From positions 1 to 42,294 of IMG/VR virus record IMGVR_UViG_3300037114_000021: 42,294 nt of DNA. One strand, given 5' to 3'. How positions within the stretch are numbered: position 1 is the stretch's first letter; every line of letters starts with the position of its first letter. This DNA comes from a virus. Positions 18,902 to 27,801 of the stretch are shown piece after piece. The notes under the pieces were generated by a model. The model made no database searches, was not told where the DNA came from, and saw only the letters and a program-made list of their open reading frames with translations. The position numbers and the translations under genes are program-made.

Positions 18902-21900
18902 TCATGTCAGCTTTGCGGCCAGCTGTCCGTCCCAGCTCTCGGCTTCCAGAGTGCCGTCCGTCGAAGTAGCGGCCAACTGTCCATCCCACGCGTAGACGTT
19001 GAAGTACAGGAAGATCGGGACCGCGACGTAGGTGTGCCCACTCGCTTGAAGAAGAAGCGCCCCCAGCGCGATGTCAACCCACCCGAAGGTGGTCCGCGTC
19101 CCCTGGGCTTGCAGGCTCAGCGAAGCTAGAGCGACGACCGCCTGACCCTTGGCGGTGCGCTTCCCCGTTGCCAAGAGGCTCAGGATGGCGAGAGCTACGA
19201 CCGCATGGCCGAATGTCGTCCGTTTGCCCGAAGCTGTAGTGGAGATCCCACCGATTCCGACGCTGGCCGAGCCCAGGACCGTGACTTTCCCCGTGGCAAC
19301 AGTCGAGAGTGCGCCGAGGCTGACCGAGGCAACTCCGGTGACCCGGACGCCGGTGGTGGTACCCGTAGCCGCCACGCTCAGCCCACCGAGGGCGATACTG
19401 GCCGTGGCGAAGGTCGTGCGTTTGCTGGTTGCGGTGACGCTCAGAGACCCCAGGGAGACACTCGCTGCGCCAACTGGGGTTGAGGACGCAGTGACCGACA
19501 GAGCGCCGAGCGCGACCGATGCGTGGCCGATGCCGGTGTGCAGACTTGTGGCCGCAAGGTCGAGCGAGCCGACTGCGACCGAAGCGGATCCGAGGACCGT
19601 GACCTTCCCGGTGGCCGTCAGCGACAGAGCGCCCAAGGGAACCGACGCGACTCCCGTGATCGTGCCCGAGACCGATCCGGTTGCGGTGACGGACAGGGAT
19701 CCCAGCGGGACGGAAGCCGTCGCGAAGGTGGTGCGCTGACTCGTTGCCGCGACGCTCAGCGAGCCAAGCCCGACCGATGCCACCCCCGGGACCGTCACCG
19801 TGCCGGTTGCAGTGACCCCTACCGCTCCCAAGGGGACGCTAGCGACTCCGAGGACCGTTACCTTGCTGGTGGCCGCTACAGAGAGGTTCCCTAGCGGAAC
19901 CGATGCGGTCCCAAACGTGGTCCGCTTGCCAGTGGCGACAACGCTCAGGGAGCCCAGCGAGACTGAGGCCGAGCCCTGCAACTGGCCGATGGCCGTGACG
20001 CTCAGAGCGCCAAGAGGGACAGACGCAGTGGCAAAGGTCGTGCGCTGGCTCGTTGCCGAGACGGACAACGCCCCTAGCGAGACGCTGGCCGAGCCCAGGA
20101 CCGTGACCTTGCCGGCTGCAGTGACCGCTAAGGCCCCCAGGGGGACGCTGGCGCGTCCAAGGCCCGTGTGCAGGCTCGTGGCCGCTACGGTCAGCCCACC
20201 GAGGGGGACTGAGGCGGTGCCAGTGACCAAGACCCCGGTGGTGGTCCCGGTGGCCGCGACGGATAGGCCACCCAGGTTGACCGAGGCCGCCCCGTAGACC
20301 GTACTGGGTGCGGCGCCGAATGAATCGAGCACCTGAGCGGTCGAGTTGGGCAGTCCGGATATGAAGAGGTTGAACGTGGACACGCCGCCAACCCAAAGCA
20401 CCAGCTGGACGTTATTGGTCTTCGCCCAGGAGGCTATCTCGGCGAAGAAGTACGGATCGTCATCCGTTCCGCCTTCAGCAGGGAAGCTACCCGCCAAGGG
20501 CCACGCCCCAATCTCGGGGAACAGCATGGGCTTGCCGAGATACGCGGCGTACCCCGCGAACCACTCCAGGCCGTATTCCGAGAGTCCGGTTCCAGGAGAC
20601 GAGAACGGCGCGGACTGAGTCAGAAGCTGGGTCCAGAAGCTGGGTTCGGTGGGATTCGCCCCCCCGCTTCCGCCGTACTTCTGGGCGTAGGTGTCACCAC
20701 CAACGAGGTCCACATACGCGGAACCCGGATAGAACGTGGTCATATCCGGCTTCCCGCCGTCCACGTTTAGAATCGGGTTCCAGGCGGTCTTAAGGCCGTA
20801 GGCGTGAGCCAACGGCGCAACGTGTTGCCAGAGCAGGACGTAGTTGGCGGCGGTTGTGTACGTGTGGGACCAGCAGTACGAAGTGCCGTTGAACTCGTGG
20901 CCGAGCCGGACAATGCCTTCCGAATCGAGCGAAGCTATGGCCGCAAAGACCGCGTTGAAGTCTGTGTCGTAATCGCCGGCGAGAACGTTCGCGACCGTGT
21001 AGGTTCCGGTTGGAGCGCCCGTCCCGTTGGAGTTACCGCTCCACAGAAGCGGGACCACGAAGACGTAGTGCGCCCCGACAGGCCCGTTGGCAGCCCATCC
21101 GGACACAACAGCATGGGAACCCATGACGCTTGGACTGGTGGCGTCCAGATAGTCCGAGACGACCGGCTGGTAGCCCAACTCCCCGGCGATGGTCGCCATG
21201 CGGGAATAGCCTTCGAAGCCGGTGTAGAAACCCACCGGGTTGGCCACCACTCCCGTGGCGACCACACCGAGGGACCCGAGGGAGACTGAGACCGAGCCGA
21301 TGCCGGTGTGCTTGCTGGTGGCCGCCAGGTTCAGCACACCGAGGGCGACCGAGGCATGGCCGAATGTGGTCCGCTGACCCGTCGCGGTGGCAGACAGCGC
21401 CCCCAGGGATACCGAAGCGCTGCCCGTGATCGTCGGAGCGGTGACGGTACCGGTCGCGGAGACCGAGAGGGTGCCAAGGGCTACAGCAGCGGTCCCGAAT
21501 GTGGTCCGCTGGCTGGTTGCGGCCAGGGCTAGCGTGCCGAGGCTGACGGATGCGGTGCCGGTCACTGTGACGGACGCTGGCGCCAGGACGACTATCGCCG
21601 CACTGGCCGCAGCCGCTCCCGACCACGAGTAGGTTGCTGTGGTCGAGCCGCTTCCAGTCGGCAGAATGTAATCTGCCGCGACGTTCCGAGCGGTGGCGGA
21701 TGAAAGGTCGTTAGCCCCAAGCGAAGTCGTCGCGGCACCATTGGACCATGTGGTCGCGTTGATGGTGGAGTTGCCGACGTTACCCGCAGCCAGGACAAGC
21801 TGGCCGGCGGTGTAGCTCTCACTCGGCGTGGTGAGGGTCGTGACGCCAGTGGATGAATCTGTGATCCCGGCGACCACGAGAGGTGTTGAGGACGCTAGTA

Positions 21901-22210
21901 CCCCCGAGAACATCCCAAGGGTGTACGTGCCGAGGGTTAGCCCGGAAACATACGTGGCCGTGATGGTCGTGTCGCCCGCAGCGCAGTTGTAGCCGATGAA
22001 GACCTGGAGTTCAGGCGAGTACGCCTCGCTGTACTCGGCCTCAGTCCATGTGGCCCCGGCACCTGTTATCGCAAGCGCGCCCGCTCCGGTCCCCTTGAAG
22101 GCGATCGCTATGAAGATGCAGTCGTAGAGCTGAGTGGTCTGGGGGAGGGTTATCGCTACCCCGGTTGCGGGCAGGAGACCCTGCTGCTGGTTCTCCTCGA
22201 GGATCGCCAA
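18902..22210 (-). CDS. Giant tail-tip repeat protein with embedded GH26-like glycosidase domain
   Basis: 1102 residues. An N-terminal domain of about 210 residues is followed by five repeats of ~20 residues (pattern ASVSLG-LSVAATG). Then comes a catalytic domain at ~327-628, about 20 more repeats to ~1062, and a C-terminus with WDGQLAA twice. The catalytic domain looks like GH26 (beta-mannanase clan): RLGHEFNG...CW with Glu439 as acid/base, and FPEIGAW with Glu566 as nucleophile. It probably degrades a host surface or capsule glycan during adsorption. The start is TTG 22210, the only one in frame; an SD-led 7-codon ORF ends just before it. The repeats suggest stalk-like spacing and copy-number variation. 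Confidence 0.75.
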   Translation of the reverse strand: MAILEENQQQGLLPATGVAITLPQTTQLYDCIFIAIAFKGTGAGALAITGAGATWTEAEYSEAYSPELQVFIGYNCAAGDTTITATYVSGLTLGTYTLGMFSGVLASSTPLVVAGITDSSTGVTTLTTPSESYTAGQLVLAAGNVGNSTINATTWSNGAATTSLGANDLSSATARNVAADYILPTGSGSTTATYSWSGAAAASAAIVVLAPASVTVTGTASVSLGTLALAATSQRTTFGTAAVALGTLSVSATGTVTAPTITGSASVSLGALSATATGQRTTFGHASVALGVLNLAATSKHTGIGSVSVSLGSLGVVATGVVANPVGFYTGFEGYSRMATIAGELGYQPVVSDYLDATSPSVMGSHAVVSGWAANGPVGAHYVFVVPLLWSGNSNGTGAPTGTYTVANVLAGDYDTDFNAVFAAIASLDSEGIVRLGHEFNGTSYCWSHTYTTAANYVLLWQHVAPLAHAYGLKTAWNPILNVDGGKPDMTTFYPGSAYVDLVGGDTYAQKYGGSGGANPTEPSFWTQLLTQSAPFSSPGTGLSEYGLEWFAGYAAYLGKPMLFPEIGAWPLAGSFPAEGGTDDDPYFFAEIASWAKTNNVQLVLWVGGVSTFNLFISGLPNSTAQVLDSFGAAPSTVYGAASVNLGGLSVAATGTTTGVLVTGTASVPLGGLTVAATSLHTGLGRASVPLGALAVTAAGKVTVLGSASVSLGALSVSATSQRTTFATASVPLGALSVTAIGQLQGSASVSLGSLSVVATGKRTTFGTASVPLGNLSVAATSKVTVLGVASVPLGAVGVTATGTVTVPGVASVGLGSLSVAATSQRTTFATASVPLGSLSVTATGSVSGTITGVASVPLGALSLTATGKVTVLGSASVAVGSLDLAATSLHTGIGHASVALGALSVTASSTPVGAASVSLGSLSVTATSKRTTFATASIALGGLSVAATGTTTGVRVTGVASVSLGALSTVATGKVTVLGSASVGIGGISTTASGKRTTFGHAVVALAILSLLATGKRTAKGQAVVALASLSLQAQGTRTTFGWVDIALGALLLQASGHTYVAVPIFLYFNVYAWDGQLAATSTDGTLEAESWDGQLAAKLT
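19025..20299. repeat. Coding repeat array, about 20 units of ~60-66 bp
   Basis: The minus strand encodes roughly 20 successive ~20-residue units with the core ASVxLGxLSVxATG, alternating with connectors such as KVTVLG and RTTF. Some units are very similar and invite recombination or mis-assembly. Confidence 0.8.
21248..21565. repeat. Coding repeat array, five units
   Basis: Five units of the same ASVSLG/LSVAATG type lie before the GH26-like domain, encoded on the minus strand. They match the longer array after the domain, so the glycosidase is framed by one repeat family. Confidence 0.75.
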
Positions 22211-22211
22211 G

Positions 22212-22235
22212 TCAGTTCACTACCGAGAGCGCCAT
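22212..22235 (-). promoter_or_regulatory. Seven-codon leader ORF with strong Shine-Dalgarno
   Basis: GGAGGG stands 6 nt before ATG 22235, which opens a 7-codon frame (MALSVVN) ending TGA. One nt later comes TTG 22210, the only start of the giant repeat gene. This looks like a reinitiation leader. A +1 shift or a one-base sequence error would instead fuse it to the large gene. Confidence 0.4.
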
Positions 22236-22258
22236 ATCGTGCCCTCCCGGCTAGTTGG

Positions 22259-22648
22259 TTAGGCTGCGACCGTCACAGACACGGTGGCGTCGCCGATGGG
22301 GATTGAGAAGTTGTCTCCGACCGTGACGGCTGAAGCTGTGATGGTCCCCGAGGCGACGAATGTGCCCGAGGTTGCAGCGGACCACAGGGTAATGTTGGTG
22401 TACGTCTCCGAGGTGGACACGGAGGTCCAGTTGATCGCAGCCGAGTTGGTAGTCGAGCCACCCGACGGTGTGGCGAAGGTCCCCGCAGACTCCCGCGTGG
22501 TCTCCCCCGCGATGTTGGCTGTCCCCGCTGCGCCCGGAGCTCCGACGTGAAGCTGGACGTAAACCGGACCGTATGCCGTAAACGCCGTGTCGTTCAGGAT
22601 GGACGCCAGCAGGGCGTCGCCTACTGTGCTTGAGATGCCGTCTGCCAT
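22259..22648 (-). CDS. Minor tail protein, fibre-type
   Basis: 129 residues from ATG 22648 with GGAGA upstream. The pattern LHVGAPGAAGTAN, then GGSTTNSAAINW, then FSIPIGDATVSV is typical of a small minor-tail family found behind tail-tip genes in actinophages. It should be a structural beta-rich subunit of the tail tip or fibre. Confidence 0.7.
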   Translation of the reverse strand: MADGISSTVGDALLASILNDTAFTAYGPVYVQLHVGAPGAAGTANIAGETTRESAGTFATPSGGSTTNSAAINWTSVSTSETYTNITLWSAATSGTFVASGTITASAVTVGDNFSIPIGDATVSVTVAA

Positions 22649-22657
22649 GAAGGTCTC

Positions 22658-22972
22658 CTAATTGGCTACTGGGGTCTGGATGACAATGATCTGGGGTGAG
22701 AAGTGCTGCGCGAGAGAGCCGGGGAAGATCGCTTCCAGTTGAACCTGGAAGGTGCCAACCGAGCTAGAGTCGCTCGGAGCGAGTGAGTACGTGTACACGT
22801 TCGCCAGGACCGATCCGGTCCCAGATCCGACAAACCCCGGCTGGCCGTTGATGGGGCCGAACAGGACGCTACAAGTAGCTCCGGTGAGGTCCACAGCTGC
22901 CCCCGAAGGTTGGGCGGTTGCGGTGAATACGAGATTGGGGAGAAGATCACCCTGGTAGATGATGTTGAACAA
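22658..22972 (-). CDS. Small Ig-like tail/baseplate protein
   Basis: 104 residues from TTG 22972, with GGAGATC 6 nt upstream. The start FNIIYQGDLLPNLVFTAT resembles the Ig-like N-terminal domain of baseplate upper proteins (BppU type). The rest is beta-rich. Likely a structural tail component. The TTG start is chosen on ribosome site and family start. Confidence 0.65.
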   Translation of the reverse strand: MFNIIYQGDLLPNLVFTATAQPSGAAVDLTGATCSVLFGPINGQPGFVGSGTGSVLANVYTYSLAPSDSSSVGTFQVQLEAIFPGSLAQHFSPQIIVIQTPVAN

Positions 22973-22982
22973 GGGGATCTCC

Positions 22983-24165
22983 TCAGTCCGCCGTTGGACC
23001 TTGAGCGCTGCCGTACAACCCCACCGCGACCGCGTAATAGCTCATGTCGACCCCGGAGGCCGGGCTGTAGTCGACGACCGTGCCGTTGACCGCAAGGTCC
23101 GTCGAGATCCGGTAGGCAGTCGCCGGACCCTCCGAACTCACAAATCTGTACAGGTCGTTGTAAATGACCGCGACGATCCCCAAGGACCACACCGAGACCG
23201 TCCCGAGGAAAAGGCCATCCTCATCCACGTAGTGCAACTCTGAACTTGAAGCCCCGATGACGATGGCCTCGACCCCGGCGTAGGCCGCCGTGGAGGGGGA
23301 CGTTGCAGTCACGGCGATCTGGATCCAAGCCGAGGTGCTGTCGGTGGAGTCCGGGCTCCAGCTGGACGAGATCAGGGCGCCCGCTGAGGTGTACCAGTTG
23401 ATCTGGACGGCGCAGGACCGTGCGGTGGCCCCGGCGATGAAGTTGGCCAGGTAGGTGTACTGGGTCGAGGGGAGGACTGGGTAGTACCCAGAGGACGCGA
23501 TGGAGGGCGTCGTGCCCGAGCACGTCAGGAGCAGCGAATACGCCCCGTCTAGGTGCTTGGTGGGCGACTGGGTCAAGACGGCATTGGTCCCGACGAAGGT
23601 GCCGGTCAGGTCGAGAGTGATCTTCGTTGTCGGACAGGTACTCGACATCGCCCACGACCACGTTCCCCGAGGAATCGGCAACCGTCACGGACGGGTAGTA
23701 CCCAAGGTTGTGAAGCACATCCCAAAGGACAGAGGGAGAGGCTTGGTTCCACACATAGGGAGCGCCTCCCGGAGGCCCCGTCGCACCCGTCGCTCCCGGA
23801 GGTCCGACCGGCCCCGTTCCCGCAGTCGGTCCCGCGGGCTGGGCGGTCAAGAGGTCTGCGTAGTTCCCGCCGCCCTCTGGGACCGTGATGTACACGTCCG
23901 TCTGCATCGCCCCCGCGAGGATGCGACGGATTCGGTAGACCATGCCCGACGGCGCCATCGTGTCGGTCCGCTCCAGGCTTAGCGACCAGGTTCCGTCAAT
24001 TGCACTCGTGGTGGTCACGGTCTGCGGGGACGGGGCGTCGACCGCCTGCAGAGAGGGGCCGTAGCAGAAGATCCCCGGAGGGTAAAGATCCGCCGTGATC
24101 GTCATGCCCGAAAGCGGGTTCTCGCTTGCATCCAGCTCAAGGCCGGTGACGGGGGCTAAAGCCAT
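22983..24165 (-). CDS. Tail fibre protein with collagen-like segment, interrupted by a +1 frame change
   Basis: From ATG 24165 (GGAGG upstream) the frame encodes a beta-rich N-terminus and a collagen-like GPTAGTGPVGPPGATGATGP segment. It then has a conserved fibre motif (HNLGYYPSVTVADSSGNVV, then GDVEYLSDNE). After GAA 23625-23623 the conserved reading continues one base later as ITLDLTGTFVGTNA to a stop at 22983, about 393 residues in all. Neither half alone looks complete. A base at ~23622 is either a sequencing or assembly indel, a real mutation, or a programmed +1 site. The C-terminal half resembles that of the 24230 protein. Confidence 0.6.
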
Positions 24166-24229
24166 GCCGACCTCCTAAGTTGAGGGCGTGTTTCGACAAG
24201 AGAGGGAAGAGATCAGTCGCTAGCGCGGA

Positions 24230-25993
24230 TCAGTCGTACCAGGCGCCGGGAGTCGAACTTGGAAGTGCGCCGTCGTAGATGGCGACAGGCTGGTACTGGA
24301 TGTCAACTCCGCTTGGCGGGGTGTTATCTGTCCACGATCCATTCACCGGGAGCAGAGTGGCGACACGGTAGGCAGCGAGCGTGGTGGGCGTAGGAGGGTC
24401 CGGGAGCGCAGAGATCCCGCCGAAGGCCACGAGAACCACCGGATTGACGTAATGGGTCTCAGAGGCTCCCACAGCGGCCACCGAGAGCGTGATGGTGCAG
24501 GTGGCCGTCCCGACAGGGGAGACGCTGGCGGTGGGATAACCGACCTTCGCCTGTTCCCAGGTTCCGGTGCCGTCGCCCTTCGTGGCGCTCACAGTTCCCA
24601 ACACCTGACCGCTCGATCCGTAATAGGTGATCAGCCCGGAGCAGGTCCGATCGTTGACCGCAGCCAGGAAACAGGCGAAGACGGTGTAGGCCGTGTTCGG
24701 CATCACCGAGTACGGCTTGCATGTCGCGCTCATCGTGCCCGCCGCGATGGAAGTCATGACGAGGCTTGGGCTGTAGGGTGGGAAGTAATTGGCCGTGTTC
24801 TCGGGCGAAGTGGTGGTCGTGAGCGTGCAATTGGTCGGCGTCCACGACCCGATCCCGGCCCCAAACGTCGCATCCTCCACTGTGAGAAGGTTCCCCGTCA
24901 GCCCAGCCGGCGGGGTGTAGCGATAGAGGTCGTTGGAGGTTGGCGTCACCGCTCCTCCCGAGGGATTGGCGCTCTGGACCAGGATGCTTCCCGTCTGGTT
25001 GTTGGGTGTGAGGGTGAGCGTGGGAGCATTCGGCGCGGGGAAGTCCGTGTCTACGATCACGTCGGCCCATGCAGACCAGAGGACTGAGGCGGTGGTCAGG
25101 ATGGCGACCTGGATGTGATAGGGGACAGGAGAAGCTAGGCCAGTGAAGACCGCCGCGTAGGTGAGGGCGGCCCCGCTGATCTGGGCGGTTTCCCAGTAGA
25201 TGACATCGGGGTTGGCTACCCCGTCAACATCCTGGACGATCCGCACCTGGTAAGCCGTTTCGGTCTGACCGGCGACGGTCCAGTCGACCGTCTCTGTGGC
25301 TCCTGTGACGCTTGCGTTTGCGGCAGGAGAGGTGATAGTCGGTGTGGTGGGAACGATGGCATTCGTGAGCGCGATCGTGATCGGAACGATGGTGCCCGTG
25401 CCCGTGGCGCCCTGGACGGGACTCGCGCCCTCGGTAGCCTGCTCGACCTGGCCGACAATCCAGTAGTCCGTGCCGGTGTCCACGTCGACCACGAGCGGGG
25501 CGTTGAGGTCACCGCTTCCCGTCCAGGCGTCTGGCGGCCCCCCCCAGAAGACGGTGAGCACGGTCTGATTCACTGCGGTTGTAGTCGCCGAAGCCGACGT
25601 TACGGTCGTGCCCGCGACGGTCTCTGGAGTGCCGAAGGCAAATGCCGCGGTCGGCGTGCTTCCCGCAGCGGCCATGCCGAGCATGGCGGTCGCGCCATCG
25701 CTTCCCGCGGGGGTGAAGTCAACCGACCCGTCGGTCAGCATGGTCGAGGTGACAAGAGCCCACGCCACCTGGATTGTCGCGTAGGTGAACGGCGCCACAT
25801 TATTGACGTTCTGGTAGTTGAGAATCCCCAGGCTCGTGAACCCCGAGGGGAGTGTGGCCGGGGTGGCGTAGGAGCCAGAGTTGATGATGTAGATGAGGGC
25901 GTAGAGGGCATCACCGATGGCCGCCCCCTCGGGGATGTCGATGGCCCCCCCGTTCCCCCCGCTCGGCGTCCAGCCGACGAAACTGGCGCTCAC
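24230..25993 (-). CDS. Minor tail protein with fibronectin-like domains
   Basis: 587 residues from GTG 25993 (GTGA overlap). The N-terminal ~200 residues resemble the N-terminal domain of the giant repeat protein. Next come FN3-like beta domains (PTITSPAANASVTGATETVDW onwards), then a carbohydrate-binding-like region and a tail with AYRVATLLPVNG...SGVDIQY. That last part is paralogous to the end of the 22983-24165 protein. Likely a tail-tip adhesin. Confidence 0.7.
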   Translation of the reverse strand: MSASFVGWTPSGGNGGAIDIPEGAAIGDALYALIYIINSGSYATPATLPSGFTSLGILNYQNVNNVAPFTYATIQVAWALVTSTMLTDGSVDFTPAGSDGATAMLGMAAAGSTPTAAFAFGTPETVAGTTVTSASATTTAVNQTVLTVFWGGPPDAWTGSGDLNAPLVVDVDTGTDYWIVGQVEQATEGASPVQGATGTGTIVPITIALTNAIVPTTPTITSPAANASVTGATETVDWTVAGQTETAYQVRIVQDVDGVANPDVIYWETAQISGAALTYAAVFTGLASPVPYHIQVAILTTASVLWSAWADVIVDTDFPAPNAPTLTLTPNNQTGSILVQSANPSGGAVTPTSNDLYRYTPPAGLTGNLLTVEDATFGAGIGSWTPTNCTLTTTTSPENTANYFPPYSPSLVMTSIAAGTMSATCKPYSVMPNTAYTVFACFLAAVNDRTCSGLITYYGSSGQVLGTVSATKGDGTGTWEQAKVGYPTASVSPVGTATCTITLSVAAVGASETHYVNPVVLVAFGGISALPDPPTPTTLAAYRVATLLPVNGSWTDNTPPSGVDIQYQPVAIYDGALPSSTPGAWYD

Positions 25994-26196
25994 GAGGGGT
26001 CCTCACCGTGGATGTAGAGCTGGCCTCGGTACTTCTGGACTGCTACGGTGTTCCCCACGACGGGCGTGTAGGCTGAATTGGAGATGGCGGGGACCGGAGT
26101 GTCGGCGCCCCACCCGAGCACCATGAGAGGGGATGTGGACGTCACCACGGCGGGGAAGAGGGAGGGGAGGGCATTCGCGACCCTGGAGTTGGCCAT
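25990..26196 (-). CDS. Small tail-region protein
   Basis: 68 residues from ATG 26196 (TGATG overlap). Beta-rich, with a Ser/Ala/Val-rich start and ending GQLYIHGEDPS. No family. Its place between two minor tail genes suggests a structural component. The longer frame is a shadow of the upstream gene. Confidence 0.6.
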   Translation of the reverse strand: MANSRVANALPSLFPAVVTSTSPLMVLGWGADTPVPAISNSAYTPVVGNTVAVQKYRGQLYIHGEDPS

Positions 26197-27383
26197 CAGG
26201 TGATCTGCCAGATCTGCGAGCCATCCACAGGCGCTAGGTTCAGCATCCAACTCTGGACTTGGACTTGCACCGTTCCTGGTCCGGCTGGATCGATCATCGT
26301 CGCCACATCCCAGTTCCACGAATGGGGGAAGGACGCTATTCCTACATTCACCGTCTGCACGTTCTGCATGTCCGTTTGCACTTGAAGGTTGCCGAGAGAC
26401 ACAAGAGCCGCCTGGGAGGCCGCAGAGACGAAGTTCAGCGACTTGATGACTCTTTCCACCGCGGTCTGAGAGGCGGAGCCCGTATCGACGTTCTGGACGG
26501 TGTACTGGCCGTTTCCCTCAACCGGAGTCGTGGGCCAATTGGAGGCTATGAACCTCCACCAGTTCGGAGCGTTGAAGGTGTCGGTTGTTGAGGTCCGGTT
26601 CTGCTCGATCACCACCCCATTCCCAACCGGGGTCGGGCTGCCCGCCGGAGTGGTGGAGACGTAGAAGGCGAACTCGGGTTCCGCGTCTGACGGGTCGACA
26701 TAGGGCTGAGCCCGGTAGACGCCGTTCCAATCACACCAAAGCGCCACATAGCCGATCGACCCCAAGAGGTCGTTGATGACATCGGTGTAGTTGTAAGTCC
26801 CTCCCTGGTCTGGATCATTCGCATACGATCCCGTTCCCTGCAACGGCCAGACCTGAGCGGTGGGAAGCGTCTCGTCCGCTGCGGTCTGGTCCAGCATGAC
26901 GTTCGTACCCCCGCCTCCCGCCGCAATCGCAGCCATGATGGCCGAGAGGTAGCTCGTTCCTGCGGCGACTGTGTAATTGTCCCCAATCGGGTTGTCCAGG
27001 ATGTACATGAGGTCATAGCCCGTCACCGAATAAACCAGAGGAGTTGTCCCGATCGGAACGGCGGGGGTCGCCATGAGATAGACGCCCAAGACCCACTCAG
27101 CCGAGATCTGCCCGTTCGACAGAATCATGTAGGGCTGAACTCTCTGCAAGCCCCAGCCGAGTTCCTGGGAGATGTTGAGACTGCAGGCTCCCTGCGTCAC
27201 CGCGTTGTTGGTCCGGGTCAGGGATCCCGAGACAAGCTGGTCCGAGATATCGCTGAGGATCTCGTTGGAGGAGTTCATCAGGGACAGACCGGGCTGGACC
27301 GAGAGAAGCGGGCCGGTCAGCAGGCCGATGATCTGCGCCGCGGTGAAGGCATTCCGGTACGGCGCGTCTGTGAGGCCCTGCAA
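26196..27383 (-). CDS. Minor tail / baseplate protein (Gp37-like)
   Basis: 395 residues. The start TTG 27383 follows the upstream TGA by 1 nt. Beta-rich, with SGYDLMYILD and VINDLLGSIGYVALWCDWNGVYR motifs reminiscent of siphovirus tail proteins of the ReqiPepy6 Gp37-like group. It probably forms the tail hub. No enzymatic motif. The assignment rests on gene order and a remembered pattern. Confidence 0.65.
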   Translation of the reverse strand: MQGLTDAPYRNAFTAAQIIGLLTGPLLSVQPGLSLMNSSNEILSDISDQLVSGSLTRTNNAVTQGACSLNISQELGWGLQRVQPYMILSNGQISAEWVLGVYLMATPAVPIGTTPLVYSVTGYDLMYILDNPIGDNYTVAAGTSYLSAIMAAIAAGGGGTNVMLDQTAADETLPTAQVWPLQGTGSYANDPDQGGTYNYTDVINDLLGSIGYVALWCDWNGVYRAQPYVDPSDAEPEFAFYVSTTPAGSPTPVGNGVVIEQNRTSTTDTFNAPNWWRFIASNWPTTPVEGNGQYTVQNVDTGSASQTAVERVIKSLNFVSAASQAALVSLGNLQVQTDMQNVQTVNVGIASFPHSWNWDVATMIDPAGPGTVQVQVQSWMLNLAPVDGSQIWQIT

Positions 27384-27384
27384 C

Positions 27385-27801
27385 TCAAATTTGGTCCGTG
27401 TAGGTCATCTCGTAGATCGTCAAGGTGATGTCGGTGTTCAGGTCGTAATAGTGCTCATCGGCTTCGTAGGTGAAGTACATGCCCCAGAACCTCCGTCCCC
27501 GGTCGTCCCTCACCAAGAGGACCATCCCCATGTGGGCGTAGAGCCAGTTGACCTGAGCCGTGGTCGAAGCGGGACAGGTGGCGACTAGAACTCTCTGCTC
27601 CCCCGGCTGGGTGATCGCCCGAAGCGTTCCGTTGGCATAGAGCGTGATGGGAGTCGTCGCATTCGCCGCACTGCTGTTCGACGACATCATGATTCCCACT
27701 GCAGGCGTGTCCGAGAGTTGGGACATGAGCGGGAACTGGATCAGGTCCGCGTAGTTCAGAGCGTTGTTCAGGGTGAGAGTCGTTAGGGTGACGTAGGCCA
27801 T
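27385..27801 (-). CDS. Distal-tail-type protein
   Basis: 138 residues from ATG 27801, in TGATG overlap with the tape measure stop. A beta-sandwich-like sequence ending in an acidic/Tyr-rich YEADEHYYDLNTDITLTIYEM. A protein of this size directly after the tape measure gene is normally the distal tail (Dit) protein joining tube to tip. Confidence 0.65.
   Translation of the reverse strand: MAYVTLTTLTLNNALNYADLIQFPLMSQLSDTPAVGIMMSSNSSAANATTPITLYANGTLRAITQPGEQRVLVATCPASTTAQVNWLYAHMGMVLLVRDDRGRRFWGMYFTYEADEHYYDLNTDITLTIYEMTYTDQI

Noticed and set aside
23221-23622. Arg/His-rich continuation of the fibre frame after the break (DHSRPDRH...)
   Set aside because: Composition is that of an out-of-frame reading; the conserved sequence continues in the other frame.
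24166-24229. Terminator or operator between tail genes (GATCAGTCG repeated, CGCTAGCG palindrome)
   Set aside because: The stem is weak and no T-tract follows; spacing is ordinary for a junction with a good Shine-Dalgarno.
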